Assembly (NCBI GenBank): GCA_022559985.1
Contig: JAFJTR010000002.1
Span: 1 to 64,000, forward strand
Source: Parastagonospora avenae f. sp. tritici 18332-5
Taxonomy: Eukaryota > Ascomycota > Dothideomycetes > Pleosporales > Phaeosphaeriaceae
Direction: 5' to 3'
Length of the DNA: 64,000 nt
How positions within the stretch are numbered: position 1 is the first letter of the stretch; every line of letters starts with the position of its first letter. Made by a program: the position numbers and the translations under genes. The notes under the pieces are model-generated. The model was given only the letters and a program-made list of their open reading frames with translations, searched no databases and had not been told where the DNA came from. This document shows positions 32,911-42,939 of this stretch, one piece after another.

Positions 32911-33538
32911 ATGTTTGATAAATTTCGATACTCACCAGTTTGCCCTGATAGTGAAGTCGGGCAAAAGGATGAAGCACCCGGCAACGAAATCGACGAATCC
33001 GACTCTCTCAGCATAAACTTACCCAAGAACCCACGGACACCATGGAGATACTCGCTATGTCTCCTCTATGTACTGAAGATCATCTCTGTAACTGGGCTGA
33101 TGCTGGCATCTTATCTTACTGGATACTTGCTTGCGCCTGACCGCTGCACTGAGTCTGGAAGTGGTAGGTAAAACCATGAGATATATGTCTATATGCTCAG
33201 TGATTCCAGGGACCGAAATTTTAGCCGGCCTTCACGTGTCTGAAAAGCCAACATGGAGAAATTTGACGCTCCACCTAACTCACCCCATACCTTTCTAGCG
33301 CCAAGACCCAAGTCCGGAACTCGACGAGGCCTGGCAACGCTTGGCAATCGGTGGAGTATTTGTGATTACTTCAAAAGACTTGGCGAGAATGGGCAAGGAT
33401 CCGAGACGAGTCGTCAAGATTAGGGAAGAGTTTGGATATGGCGAGGATGCCTACCTTGGAGCGTTCGACTTCAGGCATGAATTACATTGTCTCAACATTT
33501 TGAGAAAGGAAATCCATAAAGTGTTGGTAGGGTCTTAG
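32911..33538 (+). CDS. UstYa-like (DUF3328) protein, 3'-truncated
   Basis: The N-terminal exon 32911-33163 has a short cytosolic part and one membrane helix (LCLLYVLKIISVTGLMLASY, about residues 48-70), then Cys-containing sequence as in UstYa proteins. After an intron (33164-33209) a short exon leads to TAG at 33296-33298. Either this TAG lies in a second intron (33236-33298, weak GTGTCT donor, good CTAAC branch) or it is a nonsense codon. The following frame reads DPSPELDEAW and FDFRHELHCLNILRK, the first HxxHC motif of the family. The frame then runs into a direct repeat and stops at 33538, so the second HxxHC motif is missing. The spliced model would give 172 residues. Probably inactive or altered; if transcribed, it is a partial family member. 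Confidence 0.65.
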
Positions 33539-33770
33539 CACTAGTGCTGAAAGGAAATAACGATAACTAGGAATGCATTCTGTTCGGTTGGTTTTTGACT
33601 TGATTGTTACGGAGGAGGAAAACTATAGAAGAGATAGGCTCAGGGGTTCTGGTCTGAGCGCTGCTTGGACGCCGCGATCAGCGCGTCTGACCGCGTGACC
33701 GAGATCAGTGCGCCTGATCGCGTAGCTGAGGTATTGACGATACTTGTGATCCGACAGAAACAATAGATCC
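33523..33770 (+). repeat. Direct repeat, copy 2
   Basis: Partner of the repeat at 32283-32500. It starts inside the last codons of the UstYa-like gene and appears to have replaced its 3' end. The two copies bracket that gene. Confidence 0.7.
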
Positions 33771-34018
33771 AAGCTTTCCAGATTCCGTAAGGTTCTGGTG
33801 ACCGTCTCTAACAATTTTTTTCAAGTCGGTCTTGTCTGCAACTGCTTCTTGCATGGCGTCATTGATCGTCACAGAGCGCGATTGCTGACTCAAAAGATGT
33901 TAAACAATGGATTTCCTAATAGTCAAATCATGATTACAGGCGTAACACCAAACAGAATGAATATCAATTACTCTAAGTTACTAACGTATTCGCATCGTCG
34001 GATTTTGCGTTCCCAATA

Positions 34019-34932
34019 TCATGGCTCCTCCCGTGCAGGTACGTCTGCATTTCGAATATCTATCCACTTCCTAATGCCGTCCCATTTCCGGCATGTGTGT
34101 TCCTGTCCAACTCCTAAGGCAAGCTGCAGTCCATCCCAGGAATAAAGTTGGACAGGATTGACGTCCGCATGACACTTGATCGACTGCATGATTTGGTCAA
34201 GGCAGTGATCTAGATGAACTCTGTGCCAGCCGGGTGTAAATATCGAAGATCCGTTTTCACCGTGTTCGCTGTGGTAGTAATCGTGATCAATGGCTTTTCT
34301 AACTGCATTCACGCAGTGAAGCGAATGAAAGACGTCAAGTCTGCAATATGTTTAGCAACAATAGTCAGAAGGTTTCTATACAACCCACTCAAATCGGTAG
34401 TGCTCATCACCCGGAACGGGTTTGAGCTTGGGAAGGAATTTCTTGGTTTCATCGTGAGTCATAGCGGGAAACTCTCATAAGCAAGGTAAGCTCCATTACC
34501 ACTAACGATACTGATCTTACCTTTCAAAAGACTCTTCCATGCCAGATCAATTTCAGGAGAAGGCTCACCGAAATATCCCACTCCCGCAGGATTCGCTGTC
34601 CGATAGACGCGACCTGAGTGTTTATCATAATCCAAGGCTCCTGAGAAGACCCGTTGCTCTAATTGGATGTACTTACGTACGGCCTCGAAGTCTGTCGGAA
34701 AAGAGCCTGAGGAATCCGGACAGCTAGTTTGATGCGATTTCAATCGAGAATAACCTAGAGCCAACGCAACCACAGCTATTATGTTGGCTAGTAATGAGAA
34801 CACCGCGACCTTGTCAATCCAGCGGGAACAGCTTTGTGAGCTCTCTCTAGAAATCTTTATGTCTTCTAGAAGGAGTGTTTGCATTTCGTCCGTGGACTGA
34901 AGAGAATTGAGAGTATCTCCAGACTCATTCAT
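34019..34932 (-). CDS. UstYa-like (DUF3328) oxidase-type protein
   Basis: Three exons (34932-34521, 34473-34389, 34340-34019) with 47- and 48-nt GT-AG introns encode 272 residues. One membrane helix (residues about 42-61, VAVFSLLANIIAVVALALGY) follows a short N-terminus with the usual LLLEDIKI-type region. Next come FGEPSPEIDLAWKSLL and both family motifs: H171-S-L-H174-C175 and H208-L-D-H211-C212. In ustiloxin and related pathways such proteins (UstYa/UstYb) are needed for oxidative cyclisation of KexB-processed peptides, probably as copper enzymes. The gene is divergent from the precursor-like gene at 35511 (578 bp between starts), which is the arrangement expected for a co-regulated pair. 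No lesion is seen. Family members also occur in non-RiPP clusters. Confidence 0.88.
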
Positions 34933-35510
34933 GGCTTCGGGCTCAATGCAAATAATAAAATGGAGAAAACAGAGAATGGGAGCGCCTTGCGACATCTAGC
35001 AATGGACCATTATCTAGCGATCGAGACAGCCCTCGGCAATTCCGGCAGTTCCGAGCATTCTGGGTTACGGAAAGAAATCGGCCACGTTTGAGAGCAATGG
35101 CAATCATTGGGGTTTCATGGATCAGCCTGCAGATCTCCAGGGCTGTGCTGGGAGAACTCTGCATTCAACAGACGTTGTTCATTCACACAGTCAATTGCGC
35201 GCGTTTTTTAATTGAAACTCGCAAGTATTCGCCCGCTGTACCTCAGGATACGGTGATGTATCATCGTTCGTACCCTTGTCACCAAACCGGCAAATCGTAG
35301 TGCTATCTAAATCCGAAGAGCCGGGGAGCAGACCGGCTTGAACATGTAGATCCGAAGGAGTCGGTTCTGGCAGTAGTTCGGATAGAAGCCATCCACGATT
35401 CCAGCGGAATCAGGTACAGTGATATATAGATATTGCTGTACGATGCCCGTGTCTTATTCCATTCTTCTACAAACGACTCACATACTTCACATTGATACTC
35501 AATATACAAA
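34933..35510. promoter_or_regulatory. Divergent promoter, UstYa-like gene / precursor-like gene
   Basis: 578 bp between two divergent start codons. A TATA-like GATATATAGATA lies at 35421-35432, about 80 bp before the precursor ATG. No binding site for the nearby Zn2Cys6 regulator could be identified by eye. Confidence 0.5.
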
Positions 35511-35795
35511 ATGCATGCCTCCATCATTATGACGGTTTTCCTTGCTGTTTCATGCAGCGCAGCTGCTATAGGTAAGATCTCAGTCTAACACCGCCCTTCA
35601 CACAAGATTATACAGCATTTGAAGTAATTTAACCGTGATATAGGAGGTGTGGACTCCCCCGCTATGCTCAAGCGCCGCCAATTCCAAGACGGATACATCG
35701 ACGCTGTCACGGACACTAAGCGAGACGATGCCAGCACTGATTCCCGTGCGATGGCTGAGCGCCGCGGATATGTCAACGCCTTCTCGCAGGACTAG
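35511..35795 (+). CDS. Small secreted protein resembling a RiPP (dikaritin-type) precursor
   Basis: Two exons (35511-35571, 35644-35795) joined across a 72-nt GT-AG intron (phase 1) encode 70 residues. Residues 1-19 form a signal peptide (hydrophobic SIIMTVFLAVSCSAAA). The mature part carries dibasic sites K30-R31(-R32), K46-R47 and R60-R61, suitable for Kex2-type cleavage. It also shows an internal duplication: S25-x-A-M-x-x-R-R followed by GYIDAV (37-42), and S54-x-A-M-x-x-R-R followed by GYVNAF (62-67). UstA-type precursors have this design: signal peptide, then Tyr-containing cores bounded by KexB sites. It starts 578 bp from a divergent UstYa-like gene. The product, if any, is unknown. 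An alpha-factor-type pheromone is an alternative but fits less well (no Trp/Cys-containing conserved repeats). The call rests on architecture and context. Confidence 0.7.
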
Positions 35796-36427
35796 ATAGC
35801 GTGGCGTCTCAATCGTCGATTCTCTAGTTGTGGAGTAAACCTGTCTTACCTTTGTTGCAGCGGTCCGTTCGTCCGCAGATACCCTCCTTAACGCTCGAAA
35901 CTTGATAAAATAACACTCGTTTATCACAAGCTTGTTCATGTCTACTATTTGGCCACTGAAGTCCATGGCCTATGCACTCCGTGTGCGGCTGTTGTCATTG
36001 GTGGTGCTGAAATGAGTTGCGAGGCACGAATCATAGCCACTTCAAGCAAAATATGACGTGTGTCCAAATATGATCATCCATACAGCCAAACTCATCGGGC
36101 TGTGCAGGTTGCGAACTCCGTTTTTATGCGTTCTACCCTGGCGTTCTGTGCGGATTTGTTGTTCACTTGTGATTTTAGATAGCAGCAGCCAAATACTGCG
36201 CACAAGAGTCCTACAGTAATGATCAAAGAAACCAGAAGTTACACAGAAGTTGATGCATTGAGGCAATGCTGCTGCGCTTCCACATCGTTCGTCCGCGTGA
36301 CATGAGGTAAAGTCAGCCATGACACAAGCCATATATATGTGACGGAGAAACTCTGGAGGTTAGACCATGATATGAGGTACAGATAAACTATCTGTACAGT
36401 AGTGCTTGTTCGTAGCACACTGCGGTT
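35796..36427. other. Convergent 3' intergenic
   Basis: The region lies between the precursor-like gene and the 3' end of the regulator gene. A short Cys-containing reverse frame (36332-36042) was considered but not accepted. Confidence 0.4.
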
Positions 36428-38977
36428 TCAATTGTACGTAAGTATTTCGACCAAGCTAGATACCTCTCCAAATATAGAGCTTTGAGGGAATGCAATATCT
36501 ATCCTAGCAAAAAAGCCGGCAACAATCGTTAACAAAGCTCGTTTCTCCTGCCGACAGCCCTGGTCTGACTCTAAGAGAATTTCTAGCGCAAGCAAACACA
36601 AAGCCAGCGTATTGACGAACAAAAGATTGCTGTAGCGTAAACGATTAGCACTAGCATAGGGAAGAAGTAAAGTACTAGAGATACGTACCAGTCTTGGAGC
36701 AAATGTTCGACTGATATGGTACTAGAAGACGTAATGATCTCCCAGACTGATTTGTTTAGTACTTCTCTCCACTCTTTAGATTCCATCGAAAGAGAAGACC
36801 ACAGATCCGGTAGGTTCATAATCACCAATTGAAACCGAGCTTCGTGATAATAATGAGATATCAGAAGTTTGAGCCACATAGCCTCATTCTTGTCTATAGA
36901 GAGCATCAGTAGGTTGATCGTGTCTGAATTGTACCATGTTTCAAGCGCTGTTGATAGCCCCCAGCGCGTTTTAACCTGGTCGCGATGTAGCTTGTCATCT
37001 GCGCCTAGCCGGAGCTGGAGTATCTTTGAACAGAGCATAGAGTACTGAGAACGAATCTCCAACCACTGGCTGGATGAAGCTGCGACTACCTCCGTCTGAA
37101 GAGAGTGCTCGGGTGGATTTGCCGTTGGGAGGAAACCATCACTGACAAGCTATTCTCCTTGAGTTAGTTTTGGCACTAACAACTTATTATGACTACGTCA
37201 TGTTGAAACCTACGGGGAAGGCATGCCATCTCAAGGCGTAAGACTTATCAATGCAGTACAGTGTCCACATACCCCGTCGAATGTTGGCAGCTTGCTCGTT
37301 GTTGATGCAGGAACTGCGTAGGAGAGGCTCTAGATGGAGTCCAAGTGAAGCTGCAGTGAAGACGCTGCCAGTTATAAGAGCGATTAAATGGTCTGATCCT
37401 GTTTTTTCAGCGAGCAGGAGCTGGAAATATTAGCGAACTAGTCTCAGATGATTGAACTGTTACGAACCATGGTAACAAGAGCCTGGTGATTAAATCAGCT
37501 AGTTTTCCTTTTGTCGTTGACTACTTACAAGAAACTGACGAATGCTGCTCTTCTGCTGAAGGAGTAGTCTCGAAGTTTCTAGCACAGTATCTAGCAGTGC
37601 TACTTTGAGATTCGAGCTTACATCTGCGTCGAGTAAAGCTCCCCAAGCCAGGGATACAACTAGCAAGGAAAAGTCGCTGACTTCTACAGGCAGCTTCCGT
37701 GGGTCGAGAAGTCGCTTATACGCTTCCATGACATTGCATTCCTTGATAAAAAGGCTCGGTCTGTGCCTCATATAAGCTGATGTATTGCGTTTGGAATCCA
37801 TTAAACTAACCCCCAGAGCTCTTCAAATGCCCCTTGTAAAGCGTTAGCAAGCTGTTTATACTACTGTATATCATCGAGAACCTGCTTTGAACGAGCCTCT
37901 GCGCGGGAAGGTTATCCAGGTCTAAGCTCTGGTGTTCCTCGTTGGAGCCAATCTCACGAAAGAGCTCAGAGAGACAAGTTTGATGCTCTGAAGAAAGCAG
38001 CACCTTGAGCTTATCTAACACCGCCTGTTTTCTACGACTTCCTCTGTCCGCGTTTTCGAAAAGGGCGGTGACTCTGTACGTCTTGTGCTTCAGCAAAGGT
38101 GTGGTCTCTGGAGCGTCAGAGGTGCATATTATCCAGTGGAATACAATGCGTCGCTTACCTCTACTTTGTCAGCTACAATGCGTCCTGAAAGTAGCCTTAT
38201 AGCACAGTCGGTGACGACGTTGCCTGGTTCTGTTTCCATGAAGCCATGGTGCTGAACCGTATTACATCGAGGGAGGTGCTGACTGAACTCAGCATCCGGC
38301 CAGTCCCTTACAGGGGTATCGTTTGTAGGCATGACGCATGGTCTCTGGTCCAACATGTTGTATGCCTGGAGTTCCGGCTCTGCTATCTGTCAGCACTTCA
38401 TTCCGTAGAGCAAGAGAAGACTGTGTCTGGAAGTGCGCTAGTACCTACCTGTATCTCCAGCGTGGTGAGTGCCGAGTATAATTTCCTCAGCGAAATCGAA
38501 GTCCAGGTACGACTGCGCGCTATCGTGGACAAAATTTGAAAAACATCCTTCGCTAAATGGTGTGTTAAGAGGGTTGGCGGAACCTGGAAGAAAGTGGCCA
38601 ACGACGACCTCAGGAGACTGGTTCAATTCTGACAAGGCAACTGTTGTGTCTGCACTTTTCGTTTGCAGCTGTGTAGTTGTAGAAACATTGTTGTCAAAGT
38701 TTTGCGGACTCTTCTCAGATAGACGACGTCGTGGACGACGCTCGGTATATTCACATAGACATTGGGACCGCTATTCCATTGTCAGCAGCAAAACATCAGA
38801 TAGGCTGATGGCTCTGTATTCACCTGACAGTGGTCACATGGACTCGCTCCATCACCTGTATTTCTCAGCATATGTCTGGACTATTACTTAGGAAGCACAC
38901 CAACATCGGACCTTCTTAAGACGGCATTCTTCACATGCACCTCTTCGTCGAGTTATTTTTGGGCGTAGGTTATTCAT
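36428..38977 (-). CDS. Zn2Cys6 transcription factor
   Basis: Ten exons (38977-38905, 38855-38824, 38770-38449, 38382-38159, 38105-37882, 37820-37529, 37482-37468, 37420-37214, 37149-36689, 36629-36428) keep one frame throughout and give 683 residues. The N-terminal zinc cluster is assembled over three exons: CEECRLKKVRC, then SPCDHC, then a Cys six residues on (C-x2-C-x6-C twice). The basic TERRPRRRLSEK linker follows. The central and C-terminal parts match the fungal transcription-factor homology region: ALVTMLLLAEKTGSDHL, AASLGLHLEPLLR, RRGMWTLYCIDKSYALRW and a hydrophobic C-terminal segment (FVNTLALCLLALEILL) before IVAGFFARIDIA. It is convergent with the precursor-like gene and may be the local pathway regulator; that is inference from position. 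The 15-nt exon and the acceptor at 37821 are the weakest parts of the model. Confidence 0.82.
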
Positions 38978-39312
38978 TTGATAAGAAAGTGTACATTTGG
39001 AAATGTAAACGAGGAGAAAAGCAAGTTCGGAATCGAACACAAGCAGAAGCGGCTATACGAATCGATTGCAGAATTCCCAAAGCCATAGCACATATCCTGG
39101 TTGAGCATTTGCGTCTGGTCAGATTAGCAACGAGCCTTCCCCTAGGTACATGCTAACACTTGGTAGAGCCGATGCGATCCCAAGATGGCCCACTTTCCGC
39201 TGATGAGCCGGACGGTTTTCATCCATCGAAAGAGTAGCAACGGCCCTTCACCACAATCGATATATCTTGGTATACTACTCAACCTTGTAACATCACCAGG
39301 TACACCCCTTCC

Positions 39313-39436
39313 CATGAGCGGAGTGCTGGCGTGGTTTGCTTGCAAGAGCCAATGCCGGGGTTTTTTTGACCAATCCGATAATCAGAAAACCCCAGTTTGG
39401 CTAGTGCACGCCAAGTCCGCTAGCACCCCGCTCATG
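39313..39436. repeat. Imperfect inverted repeat (foldback element)
   Basis: The left arm from CATGAGCGGAGTGCTGGCG to the GGGGTTTTT run (39313-39367) is repeated in inverted form at 39386-39436, roughly three quarters identical, around an 18-bp centre. Size and structure suggest a small foldback or MITE-like remnant. Confidence 0.65.
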
Positions 39437-40881
39437 CCAGGGGATTGTACGGGCGTCCAAACGCCGAGTCTTAACCTGGTTGATTCTAGCTATTATCAGT
39501 AGGTATCAACGTATCGGACTGCGTATCTATCTTCTTGGAGGAAAGACGGCAGTAAATCAGCATGTACACGTCAGGTTCGGCACAATGATTAGACTCAACG
39601 TATAAGAGCTCATTCATACTAATCGACTGCGCTTACCAGGGTGCAACTTTGCCTTTGGGGACCCTGTAGTACTGTATGTACGATGCCATCACGAGCCAGG
39701 ATGCAAGATGTCAGATACAATCTCCACTCATGAACGGATTGCTAGCGCCCTTTAGCGTGACAAGACCATGTCCAGGGCTCGATTCCAATCAATCAAACTG
39801 TACTGAACGAAAACCCTCGGCTTGCCCCTTGTCTCTAGATCCGCGCGAGCAGTCCATTCGCAGTGGAGCCTGGAACAAGATTTACTTCGTACACAGCGGA
39901 ACAACTTCGGGGGATGCCCCCGCACGATGCGGAAACTAAACTCATCGCCGTTCAAGATCTGTTGCAGCACACATACCTAGGTACCAAGAAGGGTTGGCGT
40001 TTCCTGCCCACTGCCCAGTTGGCAAAACTCTGACTGCCGAGCAATAATTGGAGCGTGTTTCTACGCGATAAGATTTGCAGATATTCATGCTTTTATTGTA
40101 TTTTTTCTTCCTTCTGTACTAAATGGTGAGGGTGAGAACAGTCATTGCTGGGAGGAAATCCCTTTGGGGGACAGAATCTCCTTCGTACTTGCAGATACCA
40201 ATGATATGGGAATCAGTACGATAGAGTGAAAGAGAGAAAAACACGCTTACGTGCGAACTTCCAGAATATCGTACGATACTGCACGATGGAAGCACCGGCG
40301 GGACACCGAGAGCTTGGCAAACACAATAAATTCCACCTATACAGCAACAGCAAAGGCAAGATCAATATTTCTTAAGCTTTAGTAATTAGAGCAGGGTACA
40401 TCAAAGAAGCGAGCCCGACGTCGGCCCATAGGAGAGGAACGCTTTCCAGGCTCGGCAGCGAAGGATTGCGTGTCATAGATTACCCCTCCCGTCTCTTGAA
40501 TGGCTCGGAGTAGTTTTCTTATGCAAGGGCTAGTTTACGCGTGTTCACAACATCGGATTCGACTAATACCGAATCCACAGTACGTTGCATACCGGCACAA
40601 CAGAACAGCTCCGGTGGGACACCTGGCAGCAACTTAACACACCCGGACCTGGGCACAACCACTCGATCAAGCTATGCATAGTTTTTGTAATCTGATTCCT
40701 GATTAATTTTAGCAATATTCCTTAGGTATTTTAGTCGCTGATTAGAACTCTTAAAACAGCTTACTGCCAAGCTCTCACCGGGAGGTGTCAAGGTTCCTGA
40801 GGTCAGTACAATCAAACTTGTCCAGGAGATAAGGAATCGTCTTGGCAAGCTTCCACCATACAAGTCTTTGCAATGTTCTGC

Positions 40882-40915
40882 TGTATGCATGTAACTACCT
40901 AGTTACATGCATACA
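40882..40915. repeat. Perfect hairpin, 15-bp arms
   Basis: TGTATGCATGTAACT, a four-base ACCT loop, then the exact reverse complement. It follows directly on a faint coding-like stretch. It may be the end of a mobile element or a transcript hairpin. Confidence 0.8.
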
Positions 40916-41397
40916 TCGCTGAATGCTAGCCAGGGGCGGGAGCCGCAGTAACTGAAGGAGGTCTAGACTTCTCTACCTCCACGATACTGATGCTTAACGA
41001 TGTTAGGAAAAGCTACGTAAGCTGATCGAGCCAATCCCGAAGAGTGAATAAAAGGGGCTTGTTATCTAAACTTATCCAGTGCGTATCGCTCCCTGCTAGC
41101 GTTCGGCGATTTGGGCTGAGTTATACTGTAAGTAGTTGGGGTAGTAATTGTATTGATGTGTAGTGTTCTGGACTGAGATGTCCGTGATCTAAGCTTATAT
41201 ACATGAAGTGGTGGGCTGATTGGCTGGTGGATAATCCACGTGACCGTGCAAGGTGCCCTAGGCTTACATATACGGTAGATACGGTACCCCGTCATGTGCT
41301 CTTGCACGAGACAAACACTACCGATCCGTTCAAATACATCGAAGACAGGACAACATACAGTATAAAAGACAAAGTCAAGCCCGAGTGCTGCGTGACT

Positions 41398-42431
41398 CTA
41401 CAGCTTGCTTCCACTTTCTTCTGCCCCCCTCCCCCTCCACCCCGTCAAAGTTGCTCCCCCATCAATCTCAATCGCATTGCCCGTCATGTGCGCCGCGCCC
41501 GCACTCGCCAGGAACAAGCACAGCCCGCCGAAATCACTCGGCTTACCCACGCGGCCCGTCGGCTGCCCAGACTCCAGTGCGTCTTTGTACTTCTCGAGCC
41601 CAAAGCTGGTCATGCGTGAGGGGAACACGCCGGGGCAGATTGCATTGACCATGATGTTTTTCGGCGCGAGTTTGGACGCGGTCATCTTTGTGAGGTGGAT
41701 GCAGGCGGCTTTTGCTGGGCCATCTACACAATGGTATTGTCAGCTCATATGTCTTTCCTAGCAGGACATGCAAAGAGAAGTTCGAAGCTGGTGTTGCACC
41801 AAATCGGTGCAATACCAAATCCCGTTCCCCTCCCCTTCTTCACTCAAAAGAAAGAATGGAAAAACTCACAGCTAAACGTCCCCGTCCCCGGCTTACTCAA
41901 CCCCCCTCCCTCCCCAGTCGTAACATCCCTCGTCTGAATCCCCGCCATACTCGCCACATTCAGCACGCGTCCCGGGCTATCCTTCGTCGCGCCCTTGAGC
42001 AGTAACCCCTCGCAGCCGACCGTCATATAAAACACGCTCTTAACATTCAACGCATACAGCTTATCCCACGCATGTTCGGGATAATCATAATAATCGTCTC
42101 CCCAACTCGCGCCCGTGTTATTGACAAGCACAGTAAGTCGATCCGTGCGGCGTGCTAGTTCAGAGCATAAGGCGAGACACCCGGCTTTGTCCTTGAGGTC
42201 CGCGACGATGTATTCGCAGGTCCCGGGGCCGAGCGCGTTGAGGCGCGCGGTGGTGGATTTGAGTTCGGATTCTTTGCGCGAGGCGATGAAGACGCGCGAC
42301 CCGTTTTGCACGAATGCTTGCGCGGCCATTTCGCCGAGGCCAGTGGCGCCGCCGGTGACGAGGACGGTGTGCGAGGAGAAACTAAAGAGAGTGGAGACGC
42401 GCAGGTCGTCTTTGGAGGCGGCATGCGTCAT
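41398..42431 (-). CDS. Short-chain dehydrogenase/reductase (SDR)
   Basis: Two exons (42431-41870, 41723-41398) with a 146-nt intron encode 295 residues. Classical SDR motifs: the cofactor site TGGATGLGE (TGxxxGxG) near residue 26, NNTG in VLVNNTGASW (a variant of NNAG), Ser in LNVASMAG, and the catalytic Tyr-Lys in YGPAKAA. The Tyr codon is completed by the splice. The C-terminal INAxxPG-type segment (VNAICPGVFPSRMT) and IDGGATLTG end are typical. It is probably an NADP(H) oxidoreductase of cytosolic type; the Arg in FIASRKE favours NADP. The substrate is unknown. The intron is longer than its neighbours and holds a small TTGCACC/GGTGCAA hairpin (about 41791-41816). Confidence 0.88.
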
Positions 42432-42939
42432 GATGGGGCTGAGATGCGTGAGAGGTCAGATGTGGATGCTGTAGGAATGTGGGAAGAAAAGAGGATTGTT
42501 AGAGCTTCAGGGAGACGAGTGAAGATTTGTCAAGTCGCAATGGCGAGGAAATTTTGGGCGAGATATGACGACTCGTTAACCGCGTAGGTGTCGCGCGGAG
42601 GTGGGAAAGAAACCTCGGTCCACGCGAAACGTGGGGATTGCGGGGTTAGCGCGAATCGTGGGATGGAATAGGATCCTGGGCTTGTGCAGCACCTAGGCAT
42701 AAGGGACGTCAGGTACTTTATATTGGCGAAATGCTTATTCCGACATTGTTGCTTGGAGGCGATTAGATAAGTAAAAGCTCTGTGGTGTTGAAGAGGAGCG
42801 TCACTCAAGATTGATCGTTGGTCATGTCGTCAAAGTATACATACATCATCTAATGCTCAGTCGAGATTTTATGTATAGAGGATCATGGCCCATATTTGTA
42901 GGCATGCAGTGTTCTGGCTAACTGCGATCTTCGACCACG
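42432..42939. other. Intergenic
   Basis: The region between the SDR start and the ADH stop should carry the SDR promoter; nothing coding is seen. Confidence 0.4.

Larger units (their letters stand above)
38978..41397. other. Gene-free repeat-bearing stretch
   Basis: About 2.4 kb with no supported gene. It contains the imperfect foldback at 39313-39436 and the hairpin at 40882-40915 and probably consists of eroded mobile DNA. A plus-strand frame near 40720-40890 looks faintly protein-like but could not be assigned. Confidence 0.5.

Noticed and set aside
35511..35795. Interpretation of the small secreted gene as an alpha-factor-type mating pheromone
   Set aside because: Only two unlike repeats, no aromatic/Cys pheromone core and no pheromone-type spacers. 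The UstYa-like neighbour fits a RiPP better, though this is not proven.
36042..36332. Reverse-strand frame with several Cys (LPQCINFC) resembling the start of a CFEM domain
   Set aside because: The CFEM Cys spacing is not met, there is no signal peptide, and its second half is not protein-like.
40720..40890. Plus-strand frame with SPGGVKVPEV and QEIRNRLGKLPP that looked like a transposon protein
   Set aside because: Too short to assign to any element family, contains a stop, and lacks recognisable catalytic motifs.
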